64,000 nucleotides of DNA, taken from positions 310,001 through 374,000 of the forward strand of contig CAVSKL010000002.1 in NCBI GenBank assembly GCA_963728475.1, written 5' to 3'. The position numbers and the translations under genes were made by a program. The DNA is from CAVSKL01 sp963728475 [NCBI: Candidatus Eiseniibacteriota bacterium] (GTDB lineage: Bacteria; Eisenbacteria; RBG-16-71-46; JABDJR01). This document shows, in pieces, positions 10,301 to 21,066 of this stretch. Every line of letters begins with the position of its first letter. Positions within the stretch are counted from its first letter, which is position 1. The notes under the pieces are model-generated. The model searched no databases. It was not told the origin of the DNA and saw only the letters and a list, made by a program, of their open reading frames with translations.

Positions 10301-11323
10301 ATGGCCGACATCTGGACCCGTCTCGACCCCGCGCGGGCCGAAGCGATCGCCGCCGGCTGGCGGGGGCGGACCGCCCTCGTCCTGGGCGACGTCATGCTCG
10401 ACCGGTATCTGTGGGGCGAGGTGAGCCGCATCTCCCCCGAGGCCCCGGTGCCGGTGGTGGCGGTGGACCGGGAAACGGTGCGCCTGGGGGGGGCGGCCAA
10501 CGTGGCCCGGAACGTGGCCGCGCTGGGAGCCCGGCCGCGCCTGGTGGGTCTGACCGGCGACGACCCCTGGGCGGAGATGCTGGCCGCGGAGCTGGCCGCG
10601 GCCGGCCTCCCGGTGGAGGGGCTGGTGCGCGATCCCGGCCGGCCCACCACCCTCAAGACCCGGATCGTGGCCCGGAGCCAGCACCTGGTCCGCGCCGACC
10701 GGGAGAGCCGGGAGGAGGCGGGGGGGGAAGCCCGCGCGGCGCTGGCCTCCCGGGTGGACGCGGCCCTGGCCGAGGCCTCGGTGGTCGTCCTCTCGGACTA
10801 CGGCAAGGGCGTGATCTGCGCGCCCCTCCTCCAACGGGTGCTCTCGGAGGCGAGGCGCCGCGGGGTCCCGGTGTGCGTGGACCCCAAGGAGGTGCACTTC
10901 TTCGACTATCACGGGGTGGCGGTGATCACCCCCAACCAGCACGAGGCGGCCGAGGTCCTGGGGTTCAAACTCCGGGACGAGGAAGCGGTGACGCGGGCGG
11001 GGGAATCCATCCGGGAGCGGCTGGGGGCCGACGGGGTGCTGATCACCCGGGGGGAGAAGGGGATGAGCCTGTTCGAGGCGCGCGGCCGCACCGACTTCCC
11101 GGCGGTGGCCCGCGAGGTCTACGACGTCACCGGGGCGGGGGACACGGTGGTGAGCACCTACGCCGCCGCCCTGGCCGGGGGAGCGGAACCGCGGGAAGCG
11201 GCGCTCCTCGCCAACCACGCCGCGGGCCTGGTGGTGGCCGAGCTGGGGACGGCGGTGCCGCGGCTGGACGATCTCCTGGCCTCGTTCCGGACCCCGCCGC
11301 GAACGGGGGCCGCCGATGGGTAG
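10301..11323 (+). CDS. rfaE1: D-glycero-beta-D-manno-heptose-7-phosphate kinase
   Basis: 340 residues of the PfkB/ribokinase fold. Visible family marks are the start region [24 protein letters not shown], the Gly-rich [15 protein letters not shown] and the catalytic [17 protein letters not shown] (anion hole and general-base Asp). It phosphorylates heptose-7-phosphate at C1, an early step to ADP-L-glycero-D-manno-heptose for LPS core. In E. coli this is the N-terminal half of HldE; here kinase and adenylyltransferase are separate genes overlapping by 8 nt. The GTP-type D-alpha-heptose pathway is less likely given the neighbour. Confidence 0.93.
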   Translation: MADIWTRLDPARAEAIAAGWRGRTALVLGDVMLDRYLWGEVSRISPEAPVPVVAVDRETVRLGGAANVARNVAALGARPRLVGLTGDDPWAEMLAAELAAAGLPVEGLVRDPGRPTTLKTRIVARSQHLVRADRESREEAGGEARAALASRVDAALAEASVVVLSDYGKGVICAPLLQRVLSEARRRGVPVCVDPKEVHFFDYHGVAVITPNQHEAAEVLGFKLRDEEAVTRAGESIRERLGADGVLITRGEKGMSLFEARGRTDFPAVAREVYDVTGAGDTVVSTYAAALAGGAEPREAALLANHAAGLVVAELGTAVPRLDDLLASFRTPPRTGAADG

Positions 11324-11795
11324 GGTGCTGAGCCGGGACGAGGCCGCCGCTCTCCGCGAGGAGGCGCGCCGGGACGGCCGCCGGGTGGTGTTCACCAACG
11401 GCTGCTTCGACCTCCTCCACCGGGGCCACGTGGATCTCCTGAGGAAGGCGCGGGAGCTGGGTGAGGTGCTCATCGTGGGGCTCAACGACGACGCCTCGGT
11501 CCGGCGGCTGAAGGGCCCGGGGCGGCCGGTGACCGGCGTCGAGGACCGGGCCGAGATCCTGGCCGCGCTGGCCGCGGTGGACGCGGTGGTGGTCTTCTCC
11601 GAGGAAACCCCCCTCGAGCTCATCCGGGCGCTGGTTCCCGACGTCCTGGTCAAGGGCGCGGACTACCGGCCGGAGGACGTGGTGGGGGCCGGGGTGGTGC
11701 GCGCGGCCGGCGGCCGGGTGGCGCTGGTGCCCCTCACCCGGGGACGGTCCACCACCGGAATCCTCGACCGGACCCGGGGCGAGCCGGAAGCCTGA
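11316..11795 (+). CDS. rfaE2: D-glycero-beta-D-manno-heptose 1-phosphate adenylyltransferase
   Basis: 159 residues of the cytidylyltransferase-like nucleotidyltransferase fold, the usual size for a stand-alone RfaE2. The nucleotide-binding motif is [20 protein letters not shown] (HxGH), and KGADY near residue 110 is the second conserved site. It adenylates heptose-1-phosphate to ADP-heptose. Its ATG overlaps the end of rfaE1 by 8 nt, so the two are coupled. No terminator follows directly; the next T-run hairpin is at 11910-11936. Confidence 0.93.
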   Translation: MGRVLSRDEAAALREEARRDGRRVVFTNGCFDLLHRGHVDLLRKARELGEVLIVGLNDDASVRRLKGPGRPVTGVEDRAEILAALAAVDAVVVFSEETPLELIRALVPDVLVKGADYRPEDVVGAGVVRAAGGRVALVPLTRGRSTTGILDRTRGEPEA

Positions 11796-11864
11796 ACCTC
11801 CCGGCCGCGCCCTCCCCGAAGGGATCGCGGCCCCGCAGATAAACGCTATCCACGGGCCTCCCGG

Positions 11865-11894
11865 TTGACAGTATTCCGTTGTCGTTGTTAGCTT
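11865..11894 (+). promoter_or_regulatory. Strong sigma-70-type promoter upstream of the cDPGS-like gene
   Basis: Perfect -35 TTGACA (11865-11870), 18-nt spacer, -10 TAGCTT (11889-11894) with an extended TGT before it. Predicted start near 11901, only about 9 nt before the hairpin plus T9 tract at 11910-11936. It is the only good promoter in the 212-nt gap between rfaE2 and the next gene. Confidence 0.65.
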
Positions 11895-11909
11895 TGAGCG
11901 TTCGGACTC

Positions 11910-11936
11910 GCCGCTCGGCGGCTTGTCTTTTTTTTT
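11910..11936 (+). terminator. Hairpin plus T9 tract (intrinsic terminator or attenuator)
   Basis: GCCGC-TCG-GCGGC (11910-11922) is followed by TTGTC and nine T (11928-11936). The stem is short but GC-only. It may end transcripts of the rfaE operon. Because the only good promoter lies just upstream of it, it would also meet every transcript headed for the gene at 12008. Confidence 0.6.
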
Positions 11937-12007
11937 GTCGTGCGGTCGCGCGGCCGGCTTCCCGGACCCGCGGCCGGCGGGGGTGGTCGGGACAGGGAGG
12001 ATCCACA

Positions 12008-13372
12008 ATGACGAGCGCGAAGAACCGGAAGGCGGTGGTGATCCTGGGCGCGGGAGGACGCGACTTCCACAACTTCAACACCGCGTTCCGGGACCGGGCG
12101 GACGTCCGGGTCGCGGCTTTCACCGCCACCCAGATCCCCCACATCGAGAACCGGCGCTACCCGCCGGCGCTCGCCGGGCCGCTCTATCCGGAGGGGATTC
12201 CCATCGTGCCCGAGAGCGAGCTGGAGCGGCTGGCCGCCGAACTCGGACCGTTCGAGGCGGTCTTCTCCTACAGCGACGTGAACTACGACTACCTCGGCCA
12301 CATGGCGGCGCGAGTGAACGCGCTGGGCGGGGACTTCACCCTGCTCGGACCCGCGTCCACCATGATCCCGTCGCGGGTTCCGGTGATCGCGGTGACCGCG
12401 GTGCGGACGGGGGCGGGCAAGAGCCAGACCACGCGAAAGGTGGCGCGGCTTCTGGTCGAGCGCGGCCTCCGGACGGTGGCCGTCCGGCATCCCATGCCCT
12501 ACGGCGACCTGGAGCGGCAGGCGGTGCAGCGGTTCGCCACGGTGGAGGACCTCGACCGCCACGAGTGCACCATCGAGGAACGGGAGGAGTACGAGCCGCA
12601 CATCCGGACCGGAACCGTGGTCTACGCCGGCGTGGACTACGGAAGGATCCTGGAGGCGGCGGAGAAGGAGGCGGACGTCATCCTCTGGGACGGCGGCAAC
12701 AACGATCTCTCCTTCTACCGCCCCGACCTCACCATCGTGGTGGCCGATCCGCACCGCCCCGGGCACGAAGCGCGCTACTATCCGGGGGAGACCAACGTGC
12801 GGCTGGCCGACGTGGTGGTGATCAACAAGGAGACCACCGCCGACTACGCCTCGATTCTGGCCGTGCAGGAGAACGTGCACCGGCTGAACCCGCGCGCCCG
12901 CATTGTGCATGCGGCCTCGCCGATCACGGTCGACGATCCTTCCGCGATCGAAGGGAAGCGGGTGCTGGTGGTGGAGGACGGGCCCACCCTCACCCACGGC
13001 GAGATGAAGTACGGGGCGGGGGTGATCGCCGCCCGCCAGTTCGGCGCCGCCTCGGTGGTCGATCCGCGGCCCTGGGTCCAGGGCGAGATCGCCGAGACCT
13101 TCCGCAAGTATCCCGGGATCGGGACCCTGCTCCCGGCCATGGGGTACGGGAAGGGGCAGATGAAGGACCTGGAGGAGACCATCAACGCGGTCGACGCGGA
13201 CACCGTCCTGGTGGCGACCCCCATCGACCTGGGCGCGCTGCTGCGGCTGAACAAGCCCGCGGTGCGGGTCCGCTACGAGCTGGAGGAAATCGGAACCCCG
13301 AAGCTCGGGGACGTCCTGGACGCGTTCCTGGCCGGACGCGCGCTCGTCCCGCCGGCCGGCCGGGGGAAGTGA
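12008..13372 (+). CDS. Cyclic 2,3-diphosphoglycerate synthetase-like P-loop protein
   Basis: 454 residues from ATG 12008, which has GGGAGG eight bases upstream. The N-terminal third (VVILGAGGRDFHNFNTAFRD) is a Rossmann-like region; the centre has a P-loop, TAVRTGAGKSQTTRKVARLL. The later ILWDGGNNDLSFYRPDLTIVV segment resembles SIMIBI-class NTPases. This layout matches the cDPG synthetase family, which in methanogens makes cyclic 2,3-diphosphoglycerate; most bacterial members are untested and may have another role. sucC follows after 87 nt. The arrangement of promoter and hairpin upstream suggests attenuation. Family call is firm, function is not. Confidence 0.82.
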   Translation: MTSAKNRKAVVILGAGGRDFHNFNTAFRDRADVRVAAFTATQIPHIENRRYPPALAGPLYPEGIPIVPESELERLAAELGPFEAVFSYSDVNYDYLGHMAARVNALGGDFTLLGPASTMIPSRVPVIAVTAVRTGAGKSQTTRKVARLLVERGLRTVAVRHPMPYGDLERQAVQRFATVEDLDRHECTIEEREEYEPHIRTGTVVYAGVDYGRILEAAEKEADVILWDGGNNDLSFYRPDLTIVVADPHRPGHEARYYPGETNVRLADVVVINKETTADYASILAVQENVHRLNPRARIVHAASPITVDDPSAIEGKRVLVVEDGPTLTHGEMKYGAGVIAARQFGAASVVDPRPWVQGEIAETFRKYPGIGTLLPAMGYGKGQMKDLEETINAVDADTVLVATPIDLGALLRLNKPAVRVRYELEEIGTPKLGDVLDAFLAGRALVPPAGRGK

Positions 13373-13459
13373 TCGTGGCCGCGGGGGCCCGCGCCGCCGG
13401 CGAGGCCGAGGGAGATTCGGGAGAAGCGCTCCCGAGGGAGACAAGGGAGAAGAAGCACC

Positions 13460-14602
<1,143 letters not shown>

Positions 14603-14611
14603 GGAGATACG

Positions 14612-15487
<876 letters not shown>

Positions 15488-15723
15488 CCGGCGGCCTCCC
15501 GGCCGCGGGCACGACATTTCCGTCCTCGGCCGGCGCCTCGGCGGTGCCGGCACCGGGATCGGGGCCGCTGGTGGGGGGTCGCCCCCCGTCTGCCGACGCC
15601 TGTGTCACGCCAACCACGGTCGGCGCCGGCGGCCCCGTCTCTGACGCGGGGGGGTGGACGGGGTTTTCCAGCAGGCGGGGCGCCGGAAACGCCGGCCCGC
15701 CGTTTTCCAATCTGGAGGATCGC

Positions 15724-16134
15724 TTGAACAAGACGCTCTTCATTCTGAAGCCCGACTCCCTGGAGCGGGGCAACGTGGGAAAAATCCTGGCCAAGGTGGA
15801 GGGGGCCGGGTTCCGGATCCGGCGGATGGAGCTGGTGCGCCTGTCCGCGGAGCGGGCCCGCCGCTTCTACGCCGTGCACGAGGGGAAACCCTTCCTGGAC
15901 GACCTCGTGAGCTTCATGACCTCCGGTCCCTGTATCCCGGTGATGCTGGAAGGGGAGAACGCCATCCCCCGGCTGCGGGAACTCATGGGAGCCACCGATC
16001 CCGGCAAGGCCGCCCCCGGGACGATCCGGGCGGAGTTCGGGGTGGACATCCAGTCCAACTCGGTCCACGGCTCCGATTCCCCGGAGTCGGCCCGGACCGA
16101 GATCCCCTTCTTTTTTCCCGGGGAGGAGGCCTGA
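15724..16134 (+). CDS. ndk: Nucleoside diphosphate kinase
   Basis: 136 residues, close to the family norm of about 140. The start is TTG at 15724, set by GGAGG five bases upstream and by the conserved opening (L/M)NKTLFILKPDSLERG. The active-site His is in NSVHGSDSPESA; the lid and nucleotide-binding segments (FYAVHEGKPF, GPCIPVMLEG) are present. It balances NTP pools using a phosphohistidine intermediate. It is often found near sucCD in bacteria. Longer in-frame sequence upstream is not homologous. Confidence 0.95.
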   Translation: MNKTLFILKPDSLERGNVGKILAKVEGAGFRIRRMELVRLSAERARRFYAVHEGKPFLDDLVSFMTSGPCIPVMLEGENAIPRLRELMGATDPGKAAPGTIRAEFGVDIQSNSVHGSDSPESARTEIPFFFPGEEA

Positions 16135-16184
16135 TCGGGTATCCTCCCTCCCGCTTCGAACGAACCGGAAGGAGATGACGGGAC

Positions 16185-16703
16185 TTGAAACTCGCGCTCA
16201 CGCAGCTCCCCGAGGGGCACAGCGTCGTCCACCGCCGGGAGCCGGCCTCCGACTTCGACCTCGGAGCGTGGTTCCGGCCCCTGGGACCGGTGGAGGTGGA
16301 CCTGGATGCCGACCGCCGGGGCGATCAGATCACCCTCCGGGGAACCGCGGCGGTGGACGGGGAGCAGGACTGCGGGCGGTGTGCCGTCCCCTTCAAGTTC
16401 CGGCTGGAGGCGGAGATACTGCTGGTCGCCGACCGCCGGGGATCCGACGATCCCCGCGACGAGGCGGCCCTGGAACAGGAGGGGGCGCTCCTATATCATG
16501 ATGGGCTCGAACTGGAGCTGGGCGGCCCCCTCCGCGAGGCCCTCATTCTCGAGATTCCGGTGGCCCAGGTCTGCCGGCCCGATTGCCGGGGTCTGTGTCC
16601 GCAGTGCGGGCAGGACCTCAACGAGGGCCCCTGTTCCTGCCGGCCCGCCGGGGGGGACCCACGGTGGGAATCCCTCAAGTCCTTGAAAAACAAGCTCTCA
16701 TGA
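16185..16703 (+). CDS. yceD: YceD/DUF177 family protein
   Basis: 172 residues, starting TTG at 16185 with AAGGAG nine bases upstream. Position directly before rpmF and plsX is the conserved place of DUF177 (YceD) genes, whose plant homologue aids 23S rRNA accumulation. Cysteines pair as CGRC near residue 65 and as CRPDCRGLCPQCGQDL with a final CSC, typical of the group with a zinc-like site. Probably cytosolic and linked to ribosome assembly. No membrane segment. Confidence 0.88.
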   Translation: MKLALTQLPEGHSVVHRREPASDFDLGAWFRPLGPVEVDLDADRRGDQITLRGTAAVDGEQDCGRCAVPFKFRLEAEILLVADRRGSDDPRDEAALEQEGALLYHDGLELELGGPLREALILEIPVAQVCRPDCRGLCPQCGQDLNEGPCSCRPAGGDPRWESLKSLKNKLS

Positions 16704-16761
16704 CCGGCGGCCGCCCCGCTCCGGCGGCGGCCTCCTCAGGAATCGACAGGAGGAATTCGAC

Positions 16762-16944
16762 GTGGCTCTTCCCAAGCGCCGGCATTCCAAGACGCGGCAA
16801 GCCAAGCGGCGCACCCACTGGAAACTGACCAAGCCGTCCACCACCAGCTGTTCCCATTGCGGACAACCCAAGCGCCCGCACCGCGTGTGCCCGAGCTGCG
16901 GCTACTACGCGGATCGGGAGGTCACCTCCCCGGAGATCGCGTAG
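16762..16944 (+). CDS. rpmF: Ribosomal protein bL32
   Basis: 60 residues, start GTG with AGGAGG eight bases upstream. The sequence MALPKRRHSKTRQAKRRTHW and the zinc ribbon (CSHCG ... CPSCGYYADRE) show the C+ form of bL32, which binds zinc. It is part of the large ribosomal subunit. The gene sits 58 nt after yceD and 25 nt before plsX, as in many bacteria. Confidence 0.97.
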   Translation: MALPKRRHSKTRQAKRRTHWKLTKPSTTSCSHCGQPKRPHRVCPSCGYYADREVTSPEIA

Positions 16945-16969
16945 GCCTGCGGGCCGCGGGAGAGGGTGG

Positions 16970-18028
16970 ATGGCTTCACCGCACCAGCCGGCCCGGGGCA
17001 AGGCCAGGATCGCCGTCGACGTCATGGGGGGCGACTTTGCCCCCGCCAACGAAGTGGCGGGGGTGGTGGAAGCCCTTCGCATGTTCGGGGACCGGGTGCA
17101 GCCGATCCTGGTGGGGGATCGCGCCGCCATCGAGGCCGAACTCGTCCGGCTCGAGGCCACCGGCCTCGACCTGGAGATCGTGCACACCGCCGAGAAGGTC
17201 GAGATGTCGGAGCACGGGGCCGACTCCTTCCGCAAGAAGCGGGACTCGTCGCTCAACGTCGCCACCCGCTTGGTGCGCGACGGCGCCGCGATGGGGGTGA
17301 TCTCGATGGGGAACACCGGGGCCATGGTCGCCTCCTCGCTCATCAACATGGGACGGATTCCCGGGGTGAGCCGGCCGGCGCTGGCCGCGCCCATCCCCAC
17401 CGGGGGCGAGGTCCCGATCACGCTGGTCCTCGACGTGGGGGCCACCGCCGACTGCAAACCGGTCAACCTGCTTCAGTTCGCCATCCTGGGCGAGGTCTAC
17501 ATGCGCCTCACCCTGAACCTGGAGCGGCCGCGGGTGGGGCTCCTGAACATCGGCGAGGAATCGTCGAAGGGCAACGAGCTTACCCAGGAGGCATTCAACC
17601 TCTTGGCCGGGAGCGGGCTCAATTTCGTGGGGAACGTGGAGGGGAAGGACATCCTGAACGGCCGCGCCGAGGTGGTGGTGACCGACGGGTTCACCGGGAA
17701 CGTCCTCCTCAAGTTCTCCGAGAGCGTGGCCGACTGGGGTATGCGCACGATCCGGCGCGAGATCGGCGAGCACGTTCTGGCCAAGATGGGAGCGTTTCTG
17801 CTCAAACCCTCGCTCCGGCGGTTCAAGAACCGGCTGGATTACTCCGAGTACGGCGGGGCGCCGCTTTTGGGGGTGGACGGGATCTCCATCGTGGGGCACG
17901 GCCGTTCCAATCCCAAGGCGATCCGCAACGCCTTGCGGGTGGCCTCGGGACTCATTCACCGGGGCATCAACGACGAGATTCGCGGCGAACTGGAACGAGT
18001 GAACGGAGGAAAGGTTGCCAACTCCTAA
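16970..18028 (+). CDS. plsX: Phosphate acyltransferase PlsX
   Basis: 352 residues. Family segments visible are IAVDVMGGDFAPANEV at the N-terminus, the central MGVISMGNTGAMVASSLINMG and KPSLRRFKNRLDYSEYGGAPLLGV near the C-terminus. PlsX makes acyl-phosphate from acyl-ACP, the acyl donor for PlsY in membrane phospholipid synthesis; it acts as a peripheral membrane protein. The 3' end overlaps fabH by 14 nt, which couples phospholipid and fatty acid initiation genes. Confidence 0.96.
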   Translation: MASPHQPARGKARIAVDVMGGDFAPANEVAGVVEALRMFGDRVQPILVGDRAAIEAELVRLEATGLDLEIVHTAEKVEMSEHGADSFRKKRDSSLNVATRLVRDGAAMGVISMGNTGAMVASSLINMGRIPGVSRPALAAPIPTGGEVPITLVLDVGATADCKPVNLLQFAILGEVYMRLTLNLERPRVGLLNIGEESSKGNELTQEAFNLLAGSGLNFVGNVEGKDILNGRAEVVVTDGFTGNVLLKFSESVADWGMRTIRREIGEHVLAKMGAFLLKPSLRRFKNRLDYSEYGGAPLLGVDGISIVGHGRSNPKAIRNALRVASGLIHRGINDEIRGELERVNGGKVANS

Positions 18029-19025
18029 TCCCAAGAGCGCGATCATCCGGGGCACCGGCTCCTACTACCCGGACCGGGTGCTCACCAACGCCGATCTGGA
18101 GCGCATGGTGGACACCTCGGACGAGTGGATCCGGACCCGGACCGGCATCCGGGAGCGGCGGATCGCCGCCCCCGAGCAGGCTTCCAGCGATCTCGCCTTC
18201 AACGCCGCCGGACGGGCGCTGGAGGCGGCGGGGTGGAAGCCCACCGATCTCGACATCATCATGGTGGCCACCGTCACCCCCGATTATGTCTTCCCGTCGT
18301 GCGGCTGCACGCTGCAGGCCAAGCTGGGAGCCCCCCAGGCCGCCTCCTTCGACATCGGCGCCGCCTGCACCGGCTTCATCTACGGGCTGAACCTGTCCCG
18401 GGCGCTGGTGCTCTCCGGCCTGGCCCGCCGGGTGCTCCTGGTCGCGGTGGAGACCCTGAGCCGCATCACCGACTATACGGACCGATCCACCTGCGTGCTG
18501 TTCGGGGACGGCGCGGGCGCGGTCTGCATCGAGGGGGTCCCCGAGGAGGGGCGAGGGCTCCTCTCGGTCTCCCTCGGATCCGACGGCGACCAGGGCAAGC
18601 TCCTCTACATGCCCGCGGGCGGCTCCCGCCATCCCGCCAGCCGGGAGACCGTCGACGCGAAGATGCACACCATGAAGATGGCGGGCAACGAGGTGTTCAA
18701 GATCGCGGTCCGCGGTATGGCCACCATCGCCCGCAAGGCCCTGGCCGACGCCAAGATCACCGTGGATCAGGTCGATCTCCTGATCCCCCACCAGGCCAAC
18801 ATCCGGATCATCGACGCCACCGCCAAGCGGCTGGAGATCGATCCCGAGCGGGTCATGGTCACCATCGACCGCTTCGGCAACACCTCCGCCTCCTCCATCC
18901 CCATCGCGCTGGACGAGGCGGTGCGCACCGGGCGGGTGAAGGAGGGGGACCTGCTGGCCATGGTCGCGTTCGGCGGCGGGCTCACCTGGGGAGCCGCGGT
19001 GGTGCGTTGGGAGGGGAAGCGGTGA
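18015..19025 (+). CDS. fabH: Beta-ketoacyl-ACP synthase III
   Basis: 336 residues, TTG start at 18015 with GGAGG five bases upstream inside the end of plsX. Catalytic triad: Cys in DIGAACTGFIYG, His in LIPHQANIRII, Asn in FGNTSASSIP. It condenses acetyl-CoA (or a branched primer) with malonyl-ACP to start fatty acid synthesis. The active-site phenylalanine that gates primer size cannot be assigned by eye, so straight- or branched-chain preference is open. The stop overlaps the GTG of fabD by 3 nt. Confidence 0.97.
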   Translation: MPTPNPKSAIIRGTGSYYPDRVLTNADLERMVDTSDEWIRTRTGIRERRIAAPEQASSDLAFNAAGRALEAAGWKPTDLDIIMVATVTPDYVFPSCGCTLQAKLGAPQAASFDIGAACTGFIYGLNLSRALVLSGLARRVLLVAVETLSRITDYTDRSTCVLFGDGAGAVCIEGVPEEGRGLLSVSLGSDGDQGKLLYMPAGGSRHPASRETVDAKMHTMKMAGNEVFKIAVRGMATIARKALADAKITVDQVDLLIPHQANIRIIDATAKRLEIDPERVMVTIDRFGNTSASSIPIALDEAVRTGRVKEGDLLAMVAFGGGLTWGAAVVRWEGKR

Positions 19026-19942
19026 GACGGGCGGTTTTTCTCTTTCCGGGCCAGGGTTCGCAGTTCGTGGGGATGGGCAAGGCGCTCTACCAGGCCTCGG
19101 AGCGGGCGCGCAGGGTCTACCGGGAAGCGAACGAGGCGCTGGGACTGGATCTCGCCGCGATCTCGTTCGAGGGTCCGGAGGACGAGCTGGTCAAGACCAA
19201 GAACACCCAGCCCGCCATCCTCACCCATTCGGTGGCCGCCCTCCGGGAGCTGGAGGCGCGCGGGGTGGTCCCCGCCGCCGCCGCCGGGCACAGCCTGGGC
19301 GAATACAGCGCCTACGTGGCCGCGGGCTCCCTGGCCTTTGCCGACGCCGTGCGCCTGGTGCGGACCCGGGGCGAACTCATGTTCCGCGCCGGCGAGGAGC
19401 GCCCCGGCACCATGGCCGCGATCCTGGGGCTGGAAGGGGAGGCGGTGGAGGCGCTCTGCGCCGAGGTCACCGCGGGCACGGTCCGCGCGGCCAACCTGAA
19501 CTGCCCCGGCCAGGTCGTGATCTCCGGGGACGTCCCCGGGGTGGAAGCGGCCATGGCCCTGGCGTCGGCGCGAGGGGCTCGGCGGGTGGTGGAGCTCAGC
19601 GTGAGCGGGGCCTTCCACTCGCCGCTCATGGAATCGGCGAGCCGGGGGCTCACCCGGGCCCTGGCCGAGGTGGAGATCCGTCCCGCCGCGATTCCGGTGG
19701 TGGCCAACGCCACCGCGGAGACGGTGACCGAACCCGGCGCCATTCGCGAGTCGCTGGCCCGGCAGCTCCTGAGCCCGGTGCGGTGGGAGGCGTCCATGCG
19801 GCGGCTGATCGCCGATCCCGGGGGCCCGTTCCTGGAAGTGGGGCCGGGCAAGGTCCTGAAGGGACTGCTCCGCTCGATGGACCGGGAAGCCGAGTGCGGC
19901 TCCGCCGGCGATCCCGACGGGATCGATGCGGTGGCCGCGTGA
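19022..19942 (+). CDS. fabD: Malonyl-CoA:ACP transacylase
   Basis: 306 residues, GTG start overlapping the fabH stop (GTGA). The N-terminus has VFLFPGQGSQFVGMG; the nucleophile Ser is in AGHSLGEYSAYVAAG, and the conserved His in SGAFHSPLM completes the dyad. It loads malonate on ACP for chain extension. The stop again overlaps the GTG of fabG by 3 nt, so fabH, fabD and fabG form a chain of coupled genes. Confidence 0.97.
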   Translation: MRRAVFLFPGQGSQFVGMGKALYQASERARRVYREANEALGLDLAAISFEGPEDELVKTKNTQPAILTHSVAALRELEARGVVPAAAAGHSLGEYSAYVAAGSLAFADAVRLVRTRGELMFRAGEERPGTMAAILGLEGEAVEALCAEVTAGTVRAANLNCPGQVVISGDVPGVEAAMALASARGARRVVELSVSGAFHSPLMESASRGLTRALAEVEIRPAAIPVVANATAETVTEPGAIRESLARQLLSPVRWEASMRRLIADPGGPFLEVGPGKVLKGLLRSMDREAECGSAGDPDGIDAVAA

Positions 19943-20688
19943 GCGCGCCGCTCGAGGGGCGGACCGCGCTGGTGACCGGCGCCTCGCGGGGGATCGGGCG
20001 CGAGATCGCCCTGGAACTGGCCCGGCGCGGGGCCGACGTGGCCCTGGCCGCGCGGAACCCCGCTCCCGCCGAGGACGCCGCGGCCGAGATCCGCGGCCTG
20101 GGGCGGAAGGCGGTCGCGCTGGCCATGGACGTGGGGGACCTCGCCTCGGTCGAGGCCGCCGCGCCCCGGATCGAGGAGGCGGTGGGCAAGGTCTCGATCC
20201 TGGTCAACAACGCGGGCATCACCCGCGACCAGCTGCTCCTGCGCATGAAGCCCGAGGACTGGAGCGCGGTGCTGCGGACCAATCTCGACGGCGTCTTCCA
20301 CTGCACCAAGGTCTTCTCCCGGGACATGATCCGCGCCCGCTGGGGTCGGGTGATCAACATCTCCTCGGTGGTGGGCACCATCGGCAACCCGGGCCAGGCC
20401 AACTACGCCGCCTCCAAGGCGGGGATGGTCGGATTCACCCGGGCGGTGGCCCGCGAGCTGGCCGGGCGGGGAGTGACGGTGAACGCGGTGGCGCCGGGTT
20501 ACATCGAGACCGCCATGACCGGATCGCTGGGGGAGGCGGCCACGGAGGCGCTCTTCCGGGCCATCCCCATGGGCCGCCTGGGGAAGCCGGCCGACGTGGC
20601 CGGGGTGGTGGCGTTCTTGGCCGGCGGGGAATCGGCCTATATCACCGGCCAGGTGATCCATGTTGACGGAGGCATGGTCATGGCCTAA
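19939..20688 (+). CDS. fabG: 3-oxoacyl-ACP reductase
   Basis: 249 residues, short-chain dehydrogenase fold, GTG start overlapping fabD. NADPH-binding TGASRGIGREIALEL, NNAG motif at ~89, catalytic Ser in NISSVVG and YAASK for Tyr/Lys. It reduces beta-ketoacyl-ACP in elongation. The conserved C-terminal HVDGGM is encoded by bases that also make a TTGACG -35 box for a promoter reaching into the acpP gap. Confidence 0.97.
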   Translation: MSAPLEGRTALVTGASRGIGREIALELARRGADVALAARNPAPAEDAAAEIRGLGRKAVALAMDVGDLASVEAAAPRIEEAVGKVSILVNNAGITRDQLLLRMKPEDWSAVLRTNLDGVFHCTKVFSRDMIRARWGRVINISSVVGTIGNPGQANYAASKAGMVGFTRAVARELAGRGVTVNAVAPGYIETAMTGSLGEAATEALFRAIPMGRLGKPADVAGVVAFLAGGESAYITGQVIHVDGGMVMA

Positions 20689-20691
20689 CCT
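20663..20691 (+). promoter_or_regulatory. Candidate acpP promoter inside the end of fabG
   Basis: TTGACG (20663-20668), 17 nt, TAACCT (20686-20691, overlapping the fabG stop). Transcription from about 20698 would give a leader of about 65 nt that begins with a hairpin CCCTC-TGCG-GAGGG (20699-20712) and has a T6 stretch at 20727-20732. A private promoter would suit the high demand for ACP, but the -35 is also constrained by the FabG protein sequence. Confidence 0.45.
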
Positions 20692-20763
20692 TCCTGCTCC
20701 CTCTGCGGAGGGTGGGATTTACACGCTTTTTTCGCGCGAAGACGAAGGATGGAGGAGATGGGA

Positions 20764-21000
20764 ATGCCTTACAACGAGGATCGGGTCAAGGAGATCATCG
20801 TCGAGCAGCTCGGCGTGTCCAGCGACCAGGTGAAGCCCGAGGCGCGTTTCATCGACGACCTGGGCGCCGACTCCCTGGACACGGTGGAGCTGATCATGGC
20901 CCTGGAAGAGGAGTTCAACGTGGAGATCCCCGACGAGGACGCCGAGAAGATGGCTACCGTCGGCGACGCCATGAGCTACCTCAAGCAGAACGTGAAGTAG
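20764..21000 (+). CDS. acpP: Acyl carrier protein
   Basis: 78 residues. The start at 20764 is favoured over in-frame ATGs at 20749 and 20758 because GGAGGAG lies seven bases before it and the product [18 protein letters not shown] has standard ACP length. The phosphopantetheine Ser is in [16 protein letters not shown], the universal DSL motif, and the protein is strongly acidic. It carries growing acyl chains for the fab enzymes around it. Confidence 0.97.
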   Translation: MPYNEDRVKEIIVEQLGVSSDQVKPEARFIDDLGADSLDTVELIMALEEEFNVEIPDEDAEKMATVGDAMSYLKQNVK

Positions 21001-21066
21001 GAAGGGAACCCGTCCCGGCGAGGGAGATCCGGCCCGGCCGGCTCTTCCCGGCCCACGAACCCCGTC

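Noticed and set aside
20713-20740. TTTACA near 20718 as a second acpP promoter
   Set aside because: No -10 hexamer at 16-18 nt downstream.
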